Assembly: GCA_964057225.1 (NCBI GenBank)
Contig: CAXKVF010000084.1
Span: 186,001 to 250,000, forward strand
DNA: 64,000 bases
Direction: 5' to 3'
Source: Auanema rhodensis
Lineage: Eukaryota > Nematoda > Chromadorea > Rhabditida > Rhabditidae
Part shown: positions 25,872 through 41,500 of the stretch, one piece after another
Numbering within the stretch: position 1 is the stretch's first letter
Layout of the letters: every line of letters starts with the position of its first letter
The notes under the pieces: model-generated
Database searches by the model: none
What the model saw: only the letters and a program-made list of their open reading frames with translations
What the model was told of the DNA's origin: nothing
Position numbers and translations under genes: made by a program

Positions 25872-26751
25872 CACATCACGTGTACATTTAATTAGCATAA
25901 ATTAAAGTTCACGTAAATTTCAAAGTCATGGTTACCATGCACCAATATCAATAAAAATTTGTTTTTAGACTAATATGGACATGGGGAATCTAATTTTGAA
26001 AACCGCATCTCTTTATCTTTCACGTGAAGCGAGTTACATACCAAGTGCACATCACGTTTACATTTAATTAGCATAAATTAAAGTTCACGTAAATTTCAAA
26101 GTCATGGTTACCATGCACCAATATCAATAAAAATTTGTTTTTAGACTAATATGGACATGGGGAATCTAATTTTGAAAACCGCATCTCTTTATCTTTCACG
26201 TGAAGCGAGTTACATACCAAGTGCACATCACGTGTACATTTAATTAGCATAAATTAAAGTTCACGTAAATTTCAAAGTCATGGTTACCATGCACCAATAT
26301 CAATAAAAATTTGTTTTTAGACTAATATGGACATGGGGAATCTAATTTTGAAAACCGCATCTCTTTATCTTTCACGTGAAGCGAGTTACATACCAAGTGC
26401 ACATCACGTGTACATTTAATTAGCATAAATTAAAGTTCACGTAAATTTCAAAGTCATGGTTACCATGCACCAATATCAATAAAAATTTGTTTTTAGACTA
26501 ATATGGACATGGGGAATCTAATTTTGAAAACCGCATCTCTTCATCTTTCACGTGAAGCGAGTTACATACCGAGTGCACATCACGTGTACATTTAATTAGC
26601 ATAAATTAAAGTTCACGTAAATTTCAAAGTCATGGTTACCATGCACCAATATCAATAAAAATTTGTTTTTAGACTAATATGGACATGGGGAATCTAATTT
26701 TGAAAACCGCATCTCTTTATCTTTCACGTGAAGCGAGTTACATACCAAGTG
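25872..26751. repeat. Satellite monomers between HOR blocks
   Basis: Five CAC monomers in a row. One has CACGTTTACA near 26058 and one has T143C with ACCGAGTGC near 26571. This is the start of a long run of almost only CAC monomers (25872 to about 29391), the least mixed triplet composition in the window. Confidence 0.75.
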
Positions 26752-29700
26752 CACATCACGTGTACATTTAATTAGCATAAATTAAAGTTCACGTAAATTT
26801 CAAAGTCATGGTTACCATGCACCAATATCAATAAAAATTTGTTTTTAGACTAATATGGACATGGGGAATCTAATTTTGAAAACCGCATCTCTTTATCTTT
26901 CACGTGAAGCGAGTTACATACCAAGTGCACATCACGTGTACATTTAATTAGCATAAATTAAAGTTCACGTAAATTTCAAAGTCATGGTTACCATGAACCA
27001 ATATCAATAAAAATTTGTTTTTAGACTAATATGGACATGGGGAATCTAATTTTGAAAACCGCATCTCTTTATCTTTCACGTGAAGCGAGTTACATACCAA
27101 GTGCACATCACGTGTACATTTAATTAGCATAAATTAAAGTTCACGTAAATTTCAAAGTCATGGTTACCATGCACCAATATCAATAAAAATTTGTTTTTAA
27201 ACTAATATGGACATGGGGAATCTAATTTTGAAAACCGCATCTCTTTATCTTTCACGTGAAGCGAGTTACATACCAAGTGCACATCACGTGTACATTTAAT
27301 TAGCATAAATTAAAGTTCACGTAAATTTCAAAGTCATGGTTACCATGCACCAATATCAATAAAAATTTGTTTTTAGACTAATATGGACATGGGGAATCTA
27401 ATTTTGAAAACCGCATCTCTTTATCTTTCACATGAAGCGAGTTACATACCAAGTGCACATCACGTGTACATTTAATTAGCATAAATTAAAGTTCACGTAA
27501 ATTTCAAAGTCATGGTTACCATGCACCAATATCAATAAAAATTTGTTTTTAGACTAATATGGACATGGGGAATCTAATTTTGAAAACCGCATCTCTTTAT
27601 CTTTCACGTGAAGCGAGTTACATACCAAGTGCACATCACGTGTACATTTAATTAGCATAAATTAAAGTTCACGTAAATTTCAAAGTCATGGTTACCATGC
27701 ACCAATATCAATAAAAATTTGTTTTTAGACTAATATGGACATGGGGAATCTAATTTTGAAAACCGCATCTCTTCATCTTTCACGTGAAGCGAGTTACATA
27801 CCAAGTGCACATCACGTGTACATTTAATTAGCATAAATTAAAGTTCACGTAAATTTCAAAGTCATGGTTACCATGCACCAATATCAATAAAAATTTGTTT
27901 TTAGACTAATATGGACATGGGGAATCTAATTTTGAAAACCGCATCTCTTTATCTTTCACGTGAAGCGAGTTACATACCAAGTGCACATCACGTGTACATT
28001 TAATTAGCATAAATTAAAGTTCACGTAAATTTCAAAGTCATGGTTACCATGCACCAATATCAATAAAAATTTGTTTTTAGACTAATATGGACATGGGGAA
28101 TCTAATTTTGAAAACCGCATCTCTTTATCTTTCACGTGAAGCGAGTTACATACCAAGTGCACATCACGTGTACATTTAATTAGCATAAATTAAAGTTCAC
28201 GTAAATTTCAAAGTCATGGTTACCATGCACCAATATCAATAAAAATTTGTTTTTAGACTAATATGGACATGGGGAATCTAATTTTGAAAACCGCATCTCT
28301 TTATCTTTCACGTGAAGCGAGTTACATACCAAGTGCACATCACGTGTACATTTAATTAGCATAAATTAAAGTTCACGTAAATTTCAAAGTCATAGTTACC
28401 ATGAACCAATATCAATAAAAATTTGTTTTTAGACTAATATGGACATGGGGAATCTAATTTTGAAAACCGCATCTCTTTATCTTTCACGTGAAGCGAGTTA
28501 CATACCAAGTGCACATCACGTGTACATTTAATTAGCATAAATTAAAGTTCACGTAAATTTCAAAGTCATGGTTACCATGCACCAATATCAATAAAAATTT
28601 GTTTTTAAACTAATATGGACATGGGGAATCTAATTTTGAAAACCGCATCTCTTTATCTTTCACGTGAAGCGAGTTACATACCAAGTGCACATCACGTGTA
28701 CATTTAATTAGCATAAATTAAAGTTCACGTAAATTTCAAAGTCATGTTTACCATGAAGCAATATCAATAAAAATTTGTTTTTAGACTAATATGGACATGG
28801 GGAATCTAATTTTGAAAACCGCATCTCTTTATCTTTCACGTGAAGCGAGTTACATACCAAGTGCACATCACGTGTACATTTAATTAGCATAAATTAAAGT
28901 TCACGTAAATTTCAAAGTCATGGTTACCATGCACCAATATCAATAAAAATTTGTTTTTAGACTAATATGGAAAAGGGGAATCTAATTTTGAAAACCGCAT
29001 CTCTTTATCTTTCACATGAAGCGAGTTACATACCAAGTGCACATCACGTGTACATTTAATTAGCATAAATTAAAGTTCACGTAAATTTCAAAGTCATGGT
29101 TACCATGCACCAATATCAATAAAAATTTGTTTTTAGACTAATATGGACATGGGGAATCTAATTTTGAAAACCGCATCTCTTTATCTTTCACGTGAAGCGA
29201 GTTACATACCAAGTGCACATCACGTGTACATTTAATTAGCATAAATTAAAGTTCACGTAAATTTCAAAGTCATGGTTACCATGCACCAATATCAATAAAA
29301 ATTTGTTTTTAGACTAATATGGACATGGGGAATCTAATTTTGAAAACCGCATCTCTTCATCTTTCACGTGAAGCGAGTTACATACCAATTGCACATCACG
29401 TGTACATTTAATTAGCATAAATTAAAGTTCACGTAAATTTCAAAGTCATGGTTACCATGAACCAATATCAATAAAAATTTGTTTTTAGACTAATATGGAC
29501 ATGGGGAATCTAATTTTGAAAACCGCATCTCTTTATCTTTCACGTGAAGCGAGTTACATACCAAGTGCACATCACGTGTACATTTAATTAGCATAAATTA
29601 AAGTTCACGTAAATTTCAAAGTCATGTTTACCATGAAGCAATATCAATAAAAATTTGTTTTTAGACTAATATGGACATGGGGAATCTAATTTTGAAAACC

Positions 29701-32700
29701 GCATCTCTTTATCTTTCACGTGAAGCGAGTTACATACCAAGTGCACATCACGTGTACATTTAATTAGCATAAATTAAAGTTCACGTAAATTTCAAAGTCA
29801 TGGTTACCATGCACCAATATCAATAAAAATTTGTTTTTAGACTAATATGGAAAAGGGGAATCTAATTTTGAAAACCGCATCTCTTTATCTTTCACATGAA
29901 GCGAGTTACATACCAAGTGCACATCACGTGTACATTTAATTAGCATAAATTAAAGTTCACGTAAATTTCAAAGTCATGGTTACCATGCACCAATATCAAT
30001 AAAAATTTGTTTTTAGACTAATATGGACATGGGGAATCTAATTTTGAAAACCGCATCTCTTTATCTTTCACGTGAAGCGAGTTACATACCAAGTGCACAT
30101 CACGTGTACATTTAATTAGCATAAATTAAAGTTCACGTAAATTTCAAAGTCATGGTTACCATGCACCAATATCAATAAAAATTTGTTTTTAGACTAATAT
30201 GGACATGGGGAATCTAATTTTGAAAACCGCATCTCTTCATCTTTCACGTGAAGCGAGTTACATACCAATTGCACATCACGTGTACATTTAATTAGCATAA
30301 ATTAAAGTTCACGTAAATTTCAAAGTCATGGTTACCATGAACCAATATCAATAAAAATTTGTTTTTAGACTAATATGGACATGGGGAATCTAATTTTGAA
30401 AACCGCATCTCTTTATCTTTCACGTGAAGCGAGTTACATACCAAGTGCACATCACGTGTACATTTAATTAGCATAAATTAAAGTTCACGTAAATTTCAAA
30501 GTCATGGTTACCATGAAGCAATATCAATAAAAATTTGTTTTTAGACTAATATGGACATGGGGAATCTAATTTTGAAAACCGCATCTCTTTATCTTTCACG
30601 TGAAGCGAGTTACATACCAAGTGCACATCACGTGTACATTTAATTAGCATTAATTAAAGTTCACGTAAATTTCAAAGTCATGGTTACCATGAACCAATAT
30701 CAATAAAAATTTGTTTTTAGACTAATATGGACATGGGGAATCTAATTTTGAAAACCGCATCTCTTTATCTTTCACGTGAAGCGAGTTACATACCAAGTGC
30801 ACATCACGTGTACATTTAATTAGCATAAATTAAAGTTCACGTAAATTTCAAACTCATGGTTACCATGAACTAATATCAATAAAAATTTGTTTTTAGACTA
30901 ATATGGACATGGGGAATCTAATTTTGAAAACCGCATCTCTTTATCTTTCACGTGAAGCGAGTTACATACCAAGTGCACATCACGTGTACATTTAATTAGC
31001 ATAAATTAAAGTTCACGTAAATTTCAAAGTCATGGTTACCATGAACCAATATCAATAAAAATTTGTTTTTAGACTAATATGGACATGGGGAATCTAATTT
31101 TGAAAACCGCATCTCTTTATCTTTCACGTGAAGCGAGTTACATACCAAGTGCACATCACGTGTACATTTAATTAGCATAAATTAAAGTTCACGTAAATTT
31201 CAAAGTCATGGTTACCATGAACCAATATCAATAAAAATTTGTTTTTAGACTAATATGGACATGGGGAATCTAATTTTGAAAACCGCATCTCTTTATCTTT
31301 CACGTGAAGCGAGTTACATACCAAGTGCACATCACGTGTACATTTAATTAGCATAAATTAAAGTTCACGTAAATTTCAAAGTCATGGTTACCATGAACCA
31401 ATATCAATAAAAATTTGTTTTTAGACTAATATGGACATGGGGAATCTAATTTTGAAAACCGCATCTCTTTATCTTTCACGTGAAGCGAGTTACATACCAA
31501 GTGCACATCACGTGTACATTTAATTAGCATAAATTAAAGTTCACGTAAATTTCAAAGTCATGGTTACCATGCACCAATATCAATAAAAATTTGTTTTTAG
31601 ACTAATATGGACATGGGGAATCTAATTTTGGAAACCGCATCTCTTTATCTTTCACGTGAAGCGAGTTACATACCAAGTGCACATCACGTGTACATTTAAT
31701 TAGCATAAATTAAAGTTCACGTAAATTTCAAAGTCATGGTTACCATGAACCAATATCAATAAAAATTTGTTTTTAGACTAATATGGACATGGGGAATCTA
31801 ATTTTGAAAACCGCATCTCTTTATCTTTCACGTGAAGAGAGTTACATACCAAGTGCACATCACGTGTACATTTAATTAGCATAAATTAAAGTTCACGTAA
31901 ATTTCAAAGTCATGGTTACCATGCACCAATATCAATAAAAATTTGTTTTTAGACTAATATGGACATGGGGAATCTAATTTTGAAAACCGCATCTCTTTAT
32001 CTTTCACGTGAAGCGAGTTACATACCAAGTGCACATCACGTGTACATTTAATTAGCATAAATTAAAGTTCACGTAAATTTCAAAGTCATGGTTACCATGA
32101 ACTAATATCAATAAAAATTTGTTTTTAGACTAATATGGACATGGGGAATCTAATTTTAAAAACCGCATCTCTTTATCTTTCACGTGAAGCGAGTTACATA
32201 CCAAGTGCACATCACGTGTACATTTAATTAGCATAAATTAAAGTTCACGTAAATTTCAAAGTCATGGTTACCATGAACCAATATCAATAAAAATTTGTTT
32301 TTAGACTAATATGGACATGGGGAATCTAATTTTGAAAACCGCATCTCTTTATCTTTCACGTGAAGCGAGTTACATACCAAGTGCACATCACGTGTACATT
32401 TAATTAGCATAAATTAAAGTTCACGTAAATTTCAAAGTCATGGTTACCATGAACCAATATCAATAAAAATTTGTTTTTAGACTAATATGGACATGGGGAA
32501 TCTAATTTTGAAAACCGCATCTCTTTATCTTTCACGTGAAGCGAGTTACATACCAAGTGCACATCACGTGTACATTTAATTAGCATAAATTAAAGTTCAC
32601 GTAAATTTCAAAGTCATGGTTACCATGAACCAATATCAATAAAAATTTGTTTTTAGACTAACATGGACATGGGGAATCTAATTTTGAAAACCGCATCTCT

Positions 32701-34319
32701 TCATCTTTCACGTGAAGCGAGTTACATACCAAGTGCACATCACGTGTACATTTAATTAGCATAAATTAAAGTTCACGTAAATTTCAAAGTCATGGTTACC
32801 ATGAACCAATATCAATAAAAATTTGTTTTTAGACTAATATGGACATGGGGAATCTAATTTTGAAAACCGCATCTCTTTATCTTTCACGTGAAGCGAGTTA
32901 CATACCAAGTGCACATCACGTGTACATTTAATTAGCATAAATTAAAGTTCACGTAAATTTCAAAGTCATGGTTACCATGCACCAATATCAATAAAAATTT
33001 GTTTTTAGACTAATATGGACATGGGGAATCTAATTTTGAAAACCGCATCTCTTTATCTTTCACGTGAAGCGAGTTACATACCAAGTGCACATCACGTGTA
33101 CATTTAATTAGCATAAATTAAAGTTCACGTAAATTTCAAAGTCATGGTTACCATGAACCAATATCAATAAAAATTTGTTTTTAGACTAATATGGACATGG
33201 GGAATCTAATTTTGAAAACCGCATCTCTTTATCTTTCACGTGAAGCGAGTTACATACCAAGTGCACATCACGTGTACATTTAATTAGCATAAATTAAAGT
33301 TCACGTAAATTTCAAAGTCATGGTTACCATGCACCAATATCAATAAAAATTTGTTTTTAAACTAATATGGACATGGGGAATCTAATTTTGAAAACCGCAT
33401 CTCTTTATCTTTCACGTGAAGCGAGTTACATACCAAGTGCACATCACGTGTACATTTAATTAGCATAAATTAAAGTTCACGTAAATTTCAAAGTCATGGT
33501 TACCATGCACCAATATCAATAAAAATTTGTTTTTAGACTAATATGGACATGGGGAATCTAATTTTGAAAACCGCATCTCTTTATCTTTCACATGAAGCGA
33601 GTTACATACCAAGTGCACATCACGTGTACATTTAATTAGCATAAATTAAAGTTCACGTAAATTTCAAAGTCATGGTTACCATGCACCAATATCAATAAAA
33701 ATTTGTTTTTAGACTAATATGGACATGGGGAATCTAATTTTGAAAACCGCATCTCTTTATCTTTCACGTGAAGCGAGTTACATACCAAGTGCACATCACG
33801 TGTACATTTAATTAGCATAAATTAAAGTTCACGTAAATTTCAAAGTCATGGTTACCATGCACCAATATCAATAAAAATTTGTTTTTAGACTAATATGGAC
33901 ATGGGGAATCTAATTTTGAAAACCGAATCTCTTCATCTTTCACGTGAAGCGAGTTACATACCAAGTGCACATCACGTGTACATTTAATTAGCATAAATTA
34001 AAGTTCACGTAAATTTCAAAGTCATGGTTACCATGCACCAATATCAATAAAAATTTGTTTTTAGACTAATATGGACATGGGGAATCTAATTTTGAAAACC
34101 GCATCTCTTTATCTTTCACGTGAAGCGAGTTACATACCAAGTGCACATCACGTGTACATTTAATTAGCATAAATTAAAGTTCACGTAAATTTCAAAGTCA
34201 TGGTTACCATGCACCAATATCAATAAAAATTTGTTTTTAGACTAATATGGACATGGGGAATCTAATTTTGAAAACCGCATCTCTTTATCTTTCACGTGAA
34301 GCGAGTTACATACCAAGTG
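26752..34319. repeat. Eight-monomer duplication at 6160-bp offset
   Basis: 26752-28159 and 32912-34319 share monomer order at an offset of 35 monomers: CAC; AAC; CAC with G97A (27200, 33360); CAC with G153A (27432, 33592); CAC; CAC with T143C; CAC; CAC. The later copy has a private change near 33926 (CCGAATCT). The pair G97A then G153A returns seven monomers further on, at 34592 and 34824. Confidence 0.7.
28688..30447. repeat. Pentameric HOR, 880 bp x 2, near identical
   Basis: Copies are 28688-29567 and 29568-30447. Marks 880 bp apart: G60T with AAG (28747, 29627); C109A and T111A (28972, 29852; ATGGAAAAGG); G153A (29016, 29896); T143C (29358, 30238); G174T (29389, 30269; CCAATTGC). I saw no difference between the copies, so this is one of the youngest duplications in the window. 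Confidence 0.92.
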
Positions 34320-37300
34320 CACATCACGTGTACATTTAATTAGCATAAATTAAAGTTCACGTAAATTTCAAAGTCATGGTTACCATGAACCAATATCAAT
34401 AAAAATTTGTTTTTAGACTAATATGGACATGGGGAATCTAATTTTGAAAACCGCATCTCTTTATCTTTCACGTGAAGCGAGTTACATACCAAGTGCACAT
34501 CACGTGTACATTTAATTAGCATAAATTAAAGTTCACGTAAATTTCAAAGTCATGGTTACCATGCACCAATATCAATAAAAATTTGTTTTTAAACTAATAT
34601 GGACATGGGGAATCTAATTTTGAAAACCGCATCTCTTTATCTTTCACGTGAAGCGAGTTACATACCAAGTGCACATCACGTGTACATTTAATTAGCATAA
34701 ATTAAAGTTCACGTAAATTTCAAAGTCATGGTTACCATGCACCAATATCAATAAAAATTTGTTTTTAGACTAATATGGACATGGGGAATCTAATTTTGAA
34801 AACCGCATCTCTTTATCTTTCACATGAAGCGAGTTACATACCAAGTGCACATCACGTGTACATTTAATTAGCATAAATTAAAGTTCACGTAAATTTCAAA
34901 GTCATGGTTACCATGAACCAATATCAATAAAAATTTGTTTTTAGACTAATATGGACATGGGGAATCTAATTTTGAAAACCGCATCTCTTTATCTTTCACG
35001 TGAAGCGAGTTACATACCAAGTGCACATCACGTGTACATTTAATTAGCATAAATTAAAGTTCACGTAAATTTCAAAGTCATGGTTACCATGCACCAATAT
35101 CAATAAAAATTTGTTTTTAGACTAATATGGACATGGGGAATCTAATTTTGAAAACCGCATCTCTTTATCGTTCACGTGAAGCGAGTTACATACCAAGTGC
35201 ACATCACGTGTACATTTAATTAGCATAAATTAAAGTTCACGTAAATTTCAAAGTCATGGTTACCATGCACCAATATCAATAAAAATTTGTTTTTAGACTA
35301 ATATGGACATGGGGAATCTAATTTTGAAAACCGCATCTCTTTATCTTTCACGTGAAGCGAGTTACATACCAAGTGCACATCACGTATACATTTAATTAGC
35401 ATAAATTGAAGTTCACGTAAATTTCAAAGTCATGGTTACCATGAACCAATATCAATAAAAATTTGTTTTTAGACTAATATGGACATGGGGAATCTAATTT
35501 TGAAAACCGCATCTCTTTATCTTTCACGTGAAGCGAGTTACATACCAAGTGCACATCACGTGTACATTTAATTAGCATAAATTAAAGTTCACGTAAATTT
35601 CAAAGTCATGGTTACCATGCACCAATATCAATAAAAATTTGTTTTTAGACTAATATGGAAATGGGGAATCTAATTTTGAAAACCGCATCTCTTTATCTTT
35701 CACATGAAGCGAGTTACATACCAAGTGCACATCACGTGTACATTTAATTAGCATAAATTAAAGTTCACGTAAATTTCAAAGTCATGGTTACCATGCACCA
35801 ATATCAATAAAAATTTGTTTTTAGACTAATATGGACATGGGGAATCTAATTTTGAAAACCGCATCTCTTTATCTTTCACGTGAAGCGAGTTACATACCAA
35901 GTGCACATCACGTGTACATTTAATTAGCATAAATTAAAGTTCACGTAAATTTCAAAGTCATGGTTACCATGCACCAATATCAATAAAAATTTGTTTTTAG
36001 ACTAATATGGACATGGGGAATCTAATTTTGAAAACCGCATCTCTTCATCTTTCACGTGAAGCGAGTTACATACCAATTGCACATCACGTGTACATTTAAT
36101 TAGCATAAATTAAAGTTCACGTAAATTTCAAAGTCATGGTTACCATGAACCAATATCAATAAAAATTTGTTTTTAGACTAATATGGACATGGGGAATCTA
36201 ATTTTGAAAACCGCATCTCTTTATCTTTCACGTGAAGCGAGTTACATACCAAGTGCACATCACGTGTACATTTAATTAGCATAAATTAAAGTTCACGTAA
36301 ATTTCAAAGTCATGGTTACCATGAAGCAATATCAATAAAAATTTGTTTTTAGACTAATATGGACATGGGGAATCTAATTTTGAAAACCGCATCTCTTTAT
36401 CTTTCACGTGAAGCGAGTTACATACCAAGTGCACATCACGTGTACATTTAATTAGCATTAATTAAAGTTCACGTAAATTTCAAAGTCATGGTTACCATGA
36501 ACCAATATCAATAAAAATTTGTTTTTAGACTAATATGGACATGGGGAATCTAATTTTGAAAACCGCATCTCTTTATCTTTCACGTGAAGCGAGTTACATA
36601 CCAAGTGCACATCACGTGTACATTTAATTAGCATAAATTAAAGTTCACGTAAATTTCAAACTCATGGTTACCATGAACTAATATCAATAAAAATTTGTTT
36701 TTAGACTAATATGGACATGGGGAATCTAATTTTGAAAACCGCATCTCTTTATCTTTCACGTGAAGCGAGTTACATACCAAGTGCACATCACGTGTACATT
36801 TAATTAGCATAAATTAAAGTTCACGTAAATTTCAAAGTCATGGTTACCATGAACCAATATCAATAAAAATTTGTTTTTAGACTAATATGGACATGGGGAA
36901 TCTAATTTTGAAAACCGCATCTCTTTATCTTTCACGTGAAGCGAGTTACATACCAAGTGCACATCACGTGTACATTTAATTAGCATAAATTAAAGTTCAC
37001 GTAAATTTCAAAGTCATGGTTACCATGAACCAATATCAATAAAAATTTGTTTTTAGACTAATATGGACATGGGGAATCTAATTTTGAAAACCGCATCTCT
37101 TTATCTTTCACGTGAAGCGAGTTACATACCAAGTGCACATCACGTGTACATTTAATTAGCATAAATTAAAGTTCACGTAAATTTCAAAGTCATGGTTACC
37201 ATGAACCAATATCAATAAAAATTTGTTTTTAGACTAATATGGACATGGGGAATCTAATTTTGAAAACCGCATCTCTTTATCTTTCACGTGAAGCGAGTTA

Positions 37301-38543
37301 CATACCAAGTGCACATCACGTGTACATTTAATTAGCATAAATTAAAGTTCACGTAAAATTCAAAGTCATGGTTACCATGCACCAATATCAATAAAAATTT
37401 GTTTTTAGACTAATATGGACATGGGGAATCTAATTTTGAAAACCGCATCTCTTTATCTTTCACGTGAAGCGAGTTACATACCAAGTGCACATCACGTGTA
37501 CATTTAATTAGCATAAATTAAAGTTCACGTAAATTTCAAAGTCATGGTTACCATGAACCAATATCAATAAAAATTTGTTTTTAGACTAATATGGACATGG
37601 GGAATCTAATTTTGAAAACCGCATCTCTCTATCTTTCACGTGAAGAGAGTTACATACCAAGTGCACATCACGTGTACATTTAATTAGCATAAATTAAAGT
37701 TCACGTAAATTTCAAAGTCATGGTTACCATGCACCAATATCAATAAAAATTTGTTTTTAGACTAATATGGACATGGGGAATCTAATTTTGAAAACCGCAT
37801 CTCTTTATCTTTCACGTGAAGCGAGTTACATACCAAGTGCACATCACGTGTACATTTAATTAGCATAAATTAAAGTTCACGTAAATTTCAAAGTCATGGT
37901 TACCATGAACTAATATCAATAAAAATTTGTTTTTAGACTAATATGGACATGGGGAATCTAATTTTGGAAACCGCATCTCTTTATCTTTCACGTGAAGCGA
38001 GTTACATACCAAGTGCACATCACGTGTACATTTAATTAGCATAAATTAAAGTTCACGTAAATTTCAAAGTCATGGTTACCATGAACCAATATCAATAAAA
38101 ATTTGTTTTTAGACTAATATGGACATGGGGAATCTAATTTTGAAAACCGCATCTCTTTATCTTTCACGTGAAGCGAGTTACATACCAAGTGCACATCACG
38201 TGTACATTTAATTAGCATAAATTAAAGTTCACGTAAATTTCAAAGTCATGGTTACCATGAACCAATATCAATAAAAATTTGTTTTTAGACTAATATGGAC
38301 ATGGGGAATCTAATTTTGAAAACCGCATCTCTTTATCTTTCACGTGAAGCGAGTTACATACCAAGTGCACATCACGTGTACATTTAATTAGCATAAATTA
38401 AAGTTCACGTAAATTTCAAAGTCATGGTTACCATGAACCAATATCAATAAAAATTTGTTTTTAGACTAATATGGACATGGGGAATCTAATTTTGAAAACC
38501 GCATCTCTTCATCTTTCACGTGAAGCGAGTTACATACCAAGTG
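29744..38543. repeat. 17-monomer duplication at 5808-bp offset
   Basis: 29744-32735 and 35552-38543 match monomer by monomer at an offset of 33 x 176 bp. Shared marks: C109A (29852, 35660), G153A (29896, 35704), T143C+G174T (30269, 36077), A28T (30651, 36459), G54C (30853, 36661), C72T (GAACTAAT; 30870, 36678), C159A (31838, 37646), C72T (32103, 37911) and T143C (32702, 38510). Differences show divergence since: T111A only at 29854, A128G at about 31631 against T47A at 37358, G127A at about 32158 against A128G at 37967, and a TAACATGG change near 32662 only in the first copy. Confidence 0.88.
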
Positions 38544-41500
38544 CACATCACGTGTACATTTAATTAGCATAAATTAAAGTTCACGTAAATTTCAAAGTCA
38601 TGGTTACCATGAACCAATATCAATAAAAATTTGTTTTTAGACTAATATGGACATGGGGAATCTAATTTTGAAAACCGCATCTCTTCATCTTTCACGTGAA
38701 GCGAGTTACATACCAAGTGCACATCACGTGTACATTTAATTAGCATAAATTAAAGTTCACGTAAATTTCAAAGTCATGGTTACCATGAACCAATATCAAT
38801 AAAAATTTGTTTTTAGACTAATATGGACATGGGGAATCTAATTTTGAAAACCGCATCTCTTTATCTTTCACGTGAAGCGAGTTACATACCAAGTGCACAT
38901 CACGTGTACATTTAATTAGCATAAATTAAAGTTCACGTAAATTTCAAAGTCATGGTTACCATGCACCAATATCAATAAAAATTTGTTTTTAGACTAATAT
39001 GGACATGGGGAATCTAATTTTGAAAACCGCATCTCTTTATCTTTCACGTGAAGCGAGTTACATACCAAGTGCACATCACGTGTACATTTAATTAGCATAA
39101 ATTAAAGTTCACGTAAATTTCAAAGTCATGGTTACCATGAACCAATATCAATAAAAATTTGTTTTTAGACTAATATGGACATGGGGAATCTAATTTTGAA
39201 AACCGCATCTCTTCATCTTTCACGTGAAGCGAGTTACATACCAAGTGCACATCACGTGTACATTTAATTAGCATAAATTAAAGTTCACGTAAATTTCAAA
39301 GTCATGGTTACCATGAACCAATATCAATAAAAATTTGTTTTTAGACTAATATGGACATGGGGAATCTAATTTTGAAAACCGCATCTCTTTATCTTTCACG
39401 TGAAGCGAGTTACATACCAAGTGCACATCACGTGTACATTTAATTAGCATAAATTAAAGTTCACGTAAATTTCAAAGTCATGGTTACCATGAACCAATAT
39501 CAATAAAAATTTGTTTTTAGACTAATATGGACATGGGGAATCTAATTTTGAAAACCGCATCTCTTTATCTTTCACGTGAAGCGAGTTACATACCAAGTGC
39601 ACATCACGTGTACATTTAATTAGCATAAATTAAAGTTCACGTAAATTTCAAAGTCATGGTTACCATGAACCAATATCAATAAAAATTTGTTTTTAGACTA
39701 ATATGGACATGGGGAATCTAATTTTGAAAACCGCATCTCTTTATCTTTCACGTGAAGAGAGTTACATACCAAGTGCACATCACGTGTACATTTAATTAGC
39801 ATAAATTAAAGTTCACGTAAATTTCAAAGTCATGGTTACCATGCACCAATATCAATAAAAATTTGTTTTTAGACTAATATGGACATGGGGAATCTAATTT
39901 TGAAAACCGCATCTCTTTATCTTTCACGTGAAGCGAGTTACATACCAAGTGCACATCACGTGTACATTTAATTAGCATAAATTAAAGTTCACGTAAATTT
40001 CAAAGTCATGGTTACCATGAACTAATATCAATAAAAATTTGTTTTTAGACTAATATGGACATGGGGAATCTAATTTTGGAAACCGCATCTCTTTATCTTT
40101 CACGTGAAGCGAGTTACATACCAAGTGCACATCACGTGTACATTTAATTAGCATAAATTAAAGTTCACGTAAATTTCAAAGTCATGGTTACCATGAACCA
40201 ATATCAATAAAAATTTGTTGTTAGACTAATATGGACATGGGGAATCTAATTTTGAAAACCGCATCTCTTTATCTTTCACGTGAAGCGAGTTACATACCAA
40301 GTGCACATCACGTGTACATTTAATTAGCATAAATTAAAGTTCACGTAAATTTCAAAGTCATGGTTACCATGAACCAATATCAATAAAAATTTGTTTTTAG
40401 ACTAATATGGACATGGGGAATCTAATTTTGAAAACCGCATCTCTTTATCTTTCACGTGAAGCGAGTTACATACCAAGTGCACATCACGTGTACATTTAAT
40501 TAGCATAAATTAAAGTTCACGTAAATTTCAAAGTCATGGTTACCATGAACCAATATCAATAAAAATTTGTTTTTAGACTAATATGGACATGGGGAATCTA
40601 ATTTTGAAAACCGCATCTCTTCATCTTTCACGTGAAGCGAGTTACATACCAAGTGCACATCACGTGTACATTTAATTAGCATAAATTAAAGTTCACGTAA
40701 ATTTCAAAGTCATGGTTACCATGAACCAATATCAATAAAAATTTGTTTTTAGACTAATATGGACATGGGGAATCTAATTTTGAAAACCGCATCTCTTCAT
40801 CTTTCACGTGAAGCGAGTTACATACCAAGTGCACATCACGTGTACATTTAATTAGCATAAATTAAAGTTCACGTAAATTTCAAAGTCATGGTTACCATGA
40901 ACCAATATCAATAAAAATTTGTTTTTAGACTAATATGGACATGGGGAATCTAATTTTGAAAACCGCATCTCTTTATCTTTCACGTGAAGCGAGTTACATA
41001 CCAAGTGCACATCACGTGTACATTTAATTAGCATAAATTAAAGTTCACGTAAATTTCAAAGTCATGGTTACCATGCACCAATATCAATAAAAATTTGTTT
41101 TTAGACTAATATGGACATGGGGAATCTAATTTTGAAAACCGCATCTCTTTATCTTTCACGTGAAGCGAGTTACATACCAAGTGCACATCACGTGTACATT
41201 TAATTAGCATAAATTAAAGTTCACGTAAATTTCAAAGTCATGGTTACCATGAACCAATATCAATAAAAATTTGTTTTTAGACTAATATGGACATGGGGAA
41301 TCTAATTTTGAAAACCGCATCTCTTCATCTTTCACGTGAAGCGAGTTACATACCAAGTGCACATCACGTGTACATTTAATTAGCATAAATTAAAGTTCAC
41401 GTAAATTTCAAAGTCATGGTTTCCATGAACCAATATCAATAAAAATTTGTTTTTAGACTAATATGGACATGGGGAATCTAATTTTGAAAACCGCATCTCT

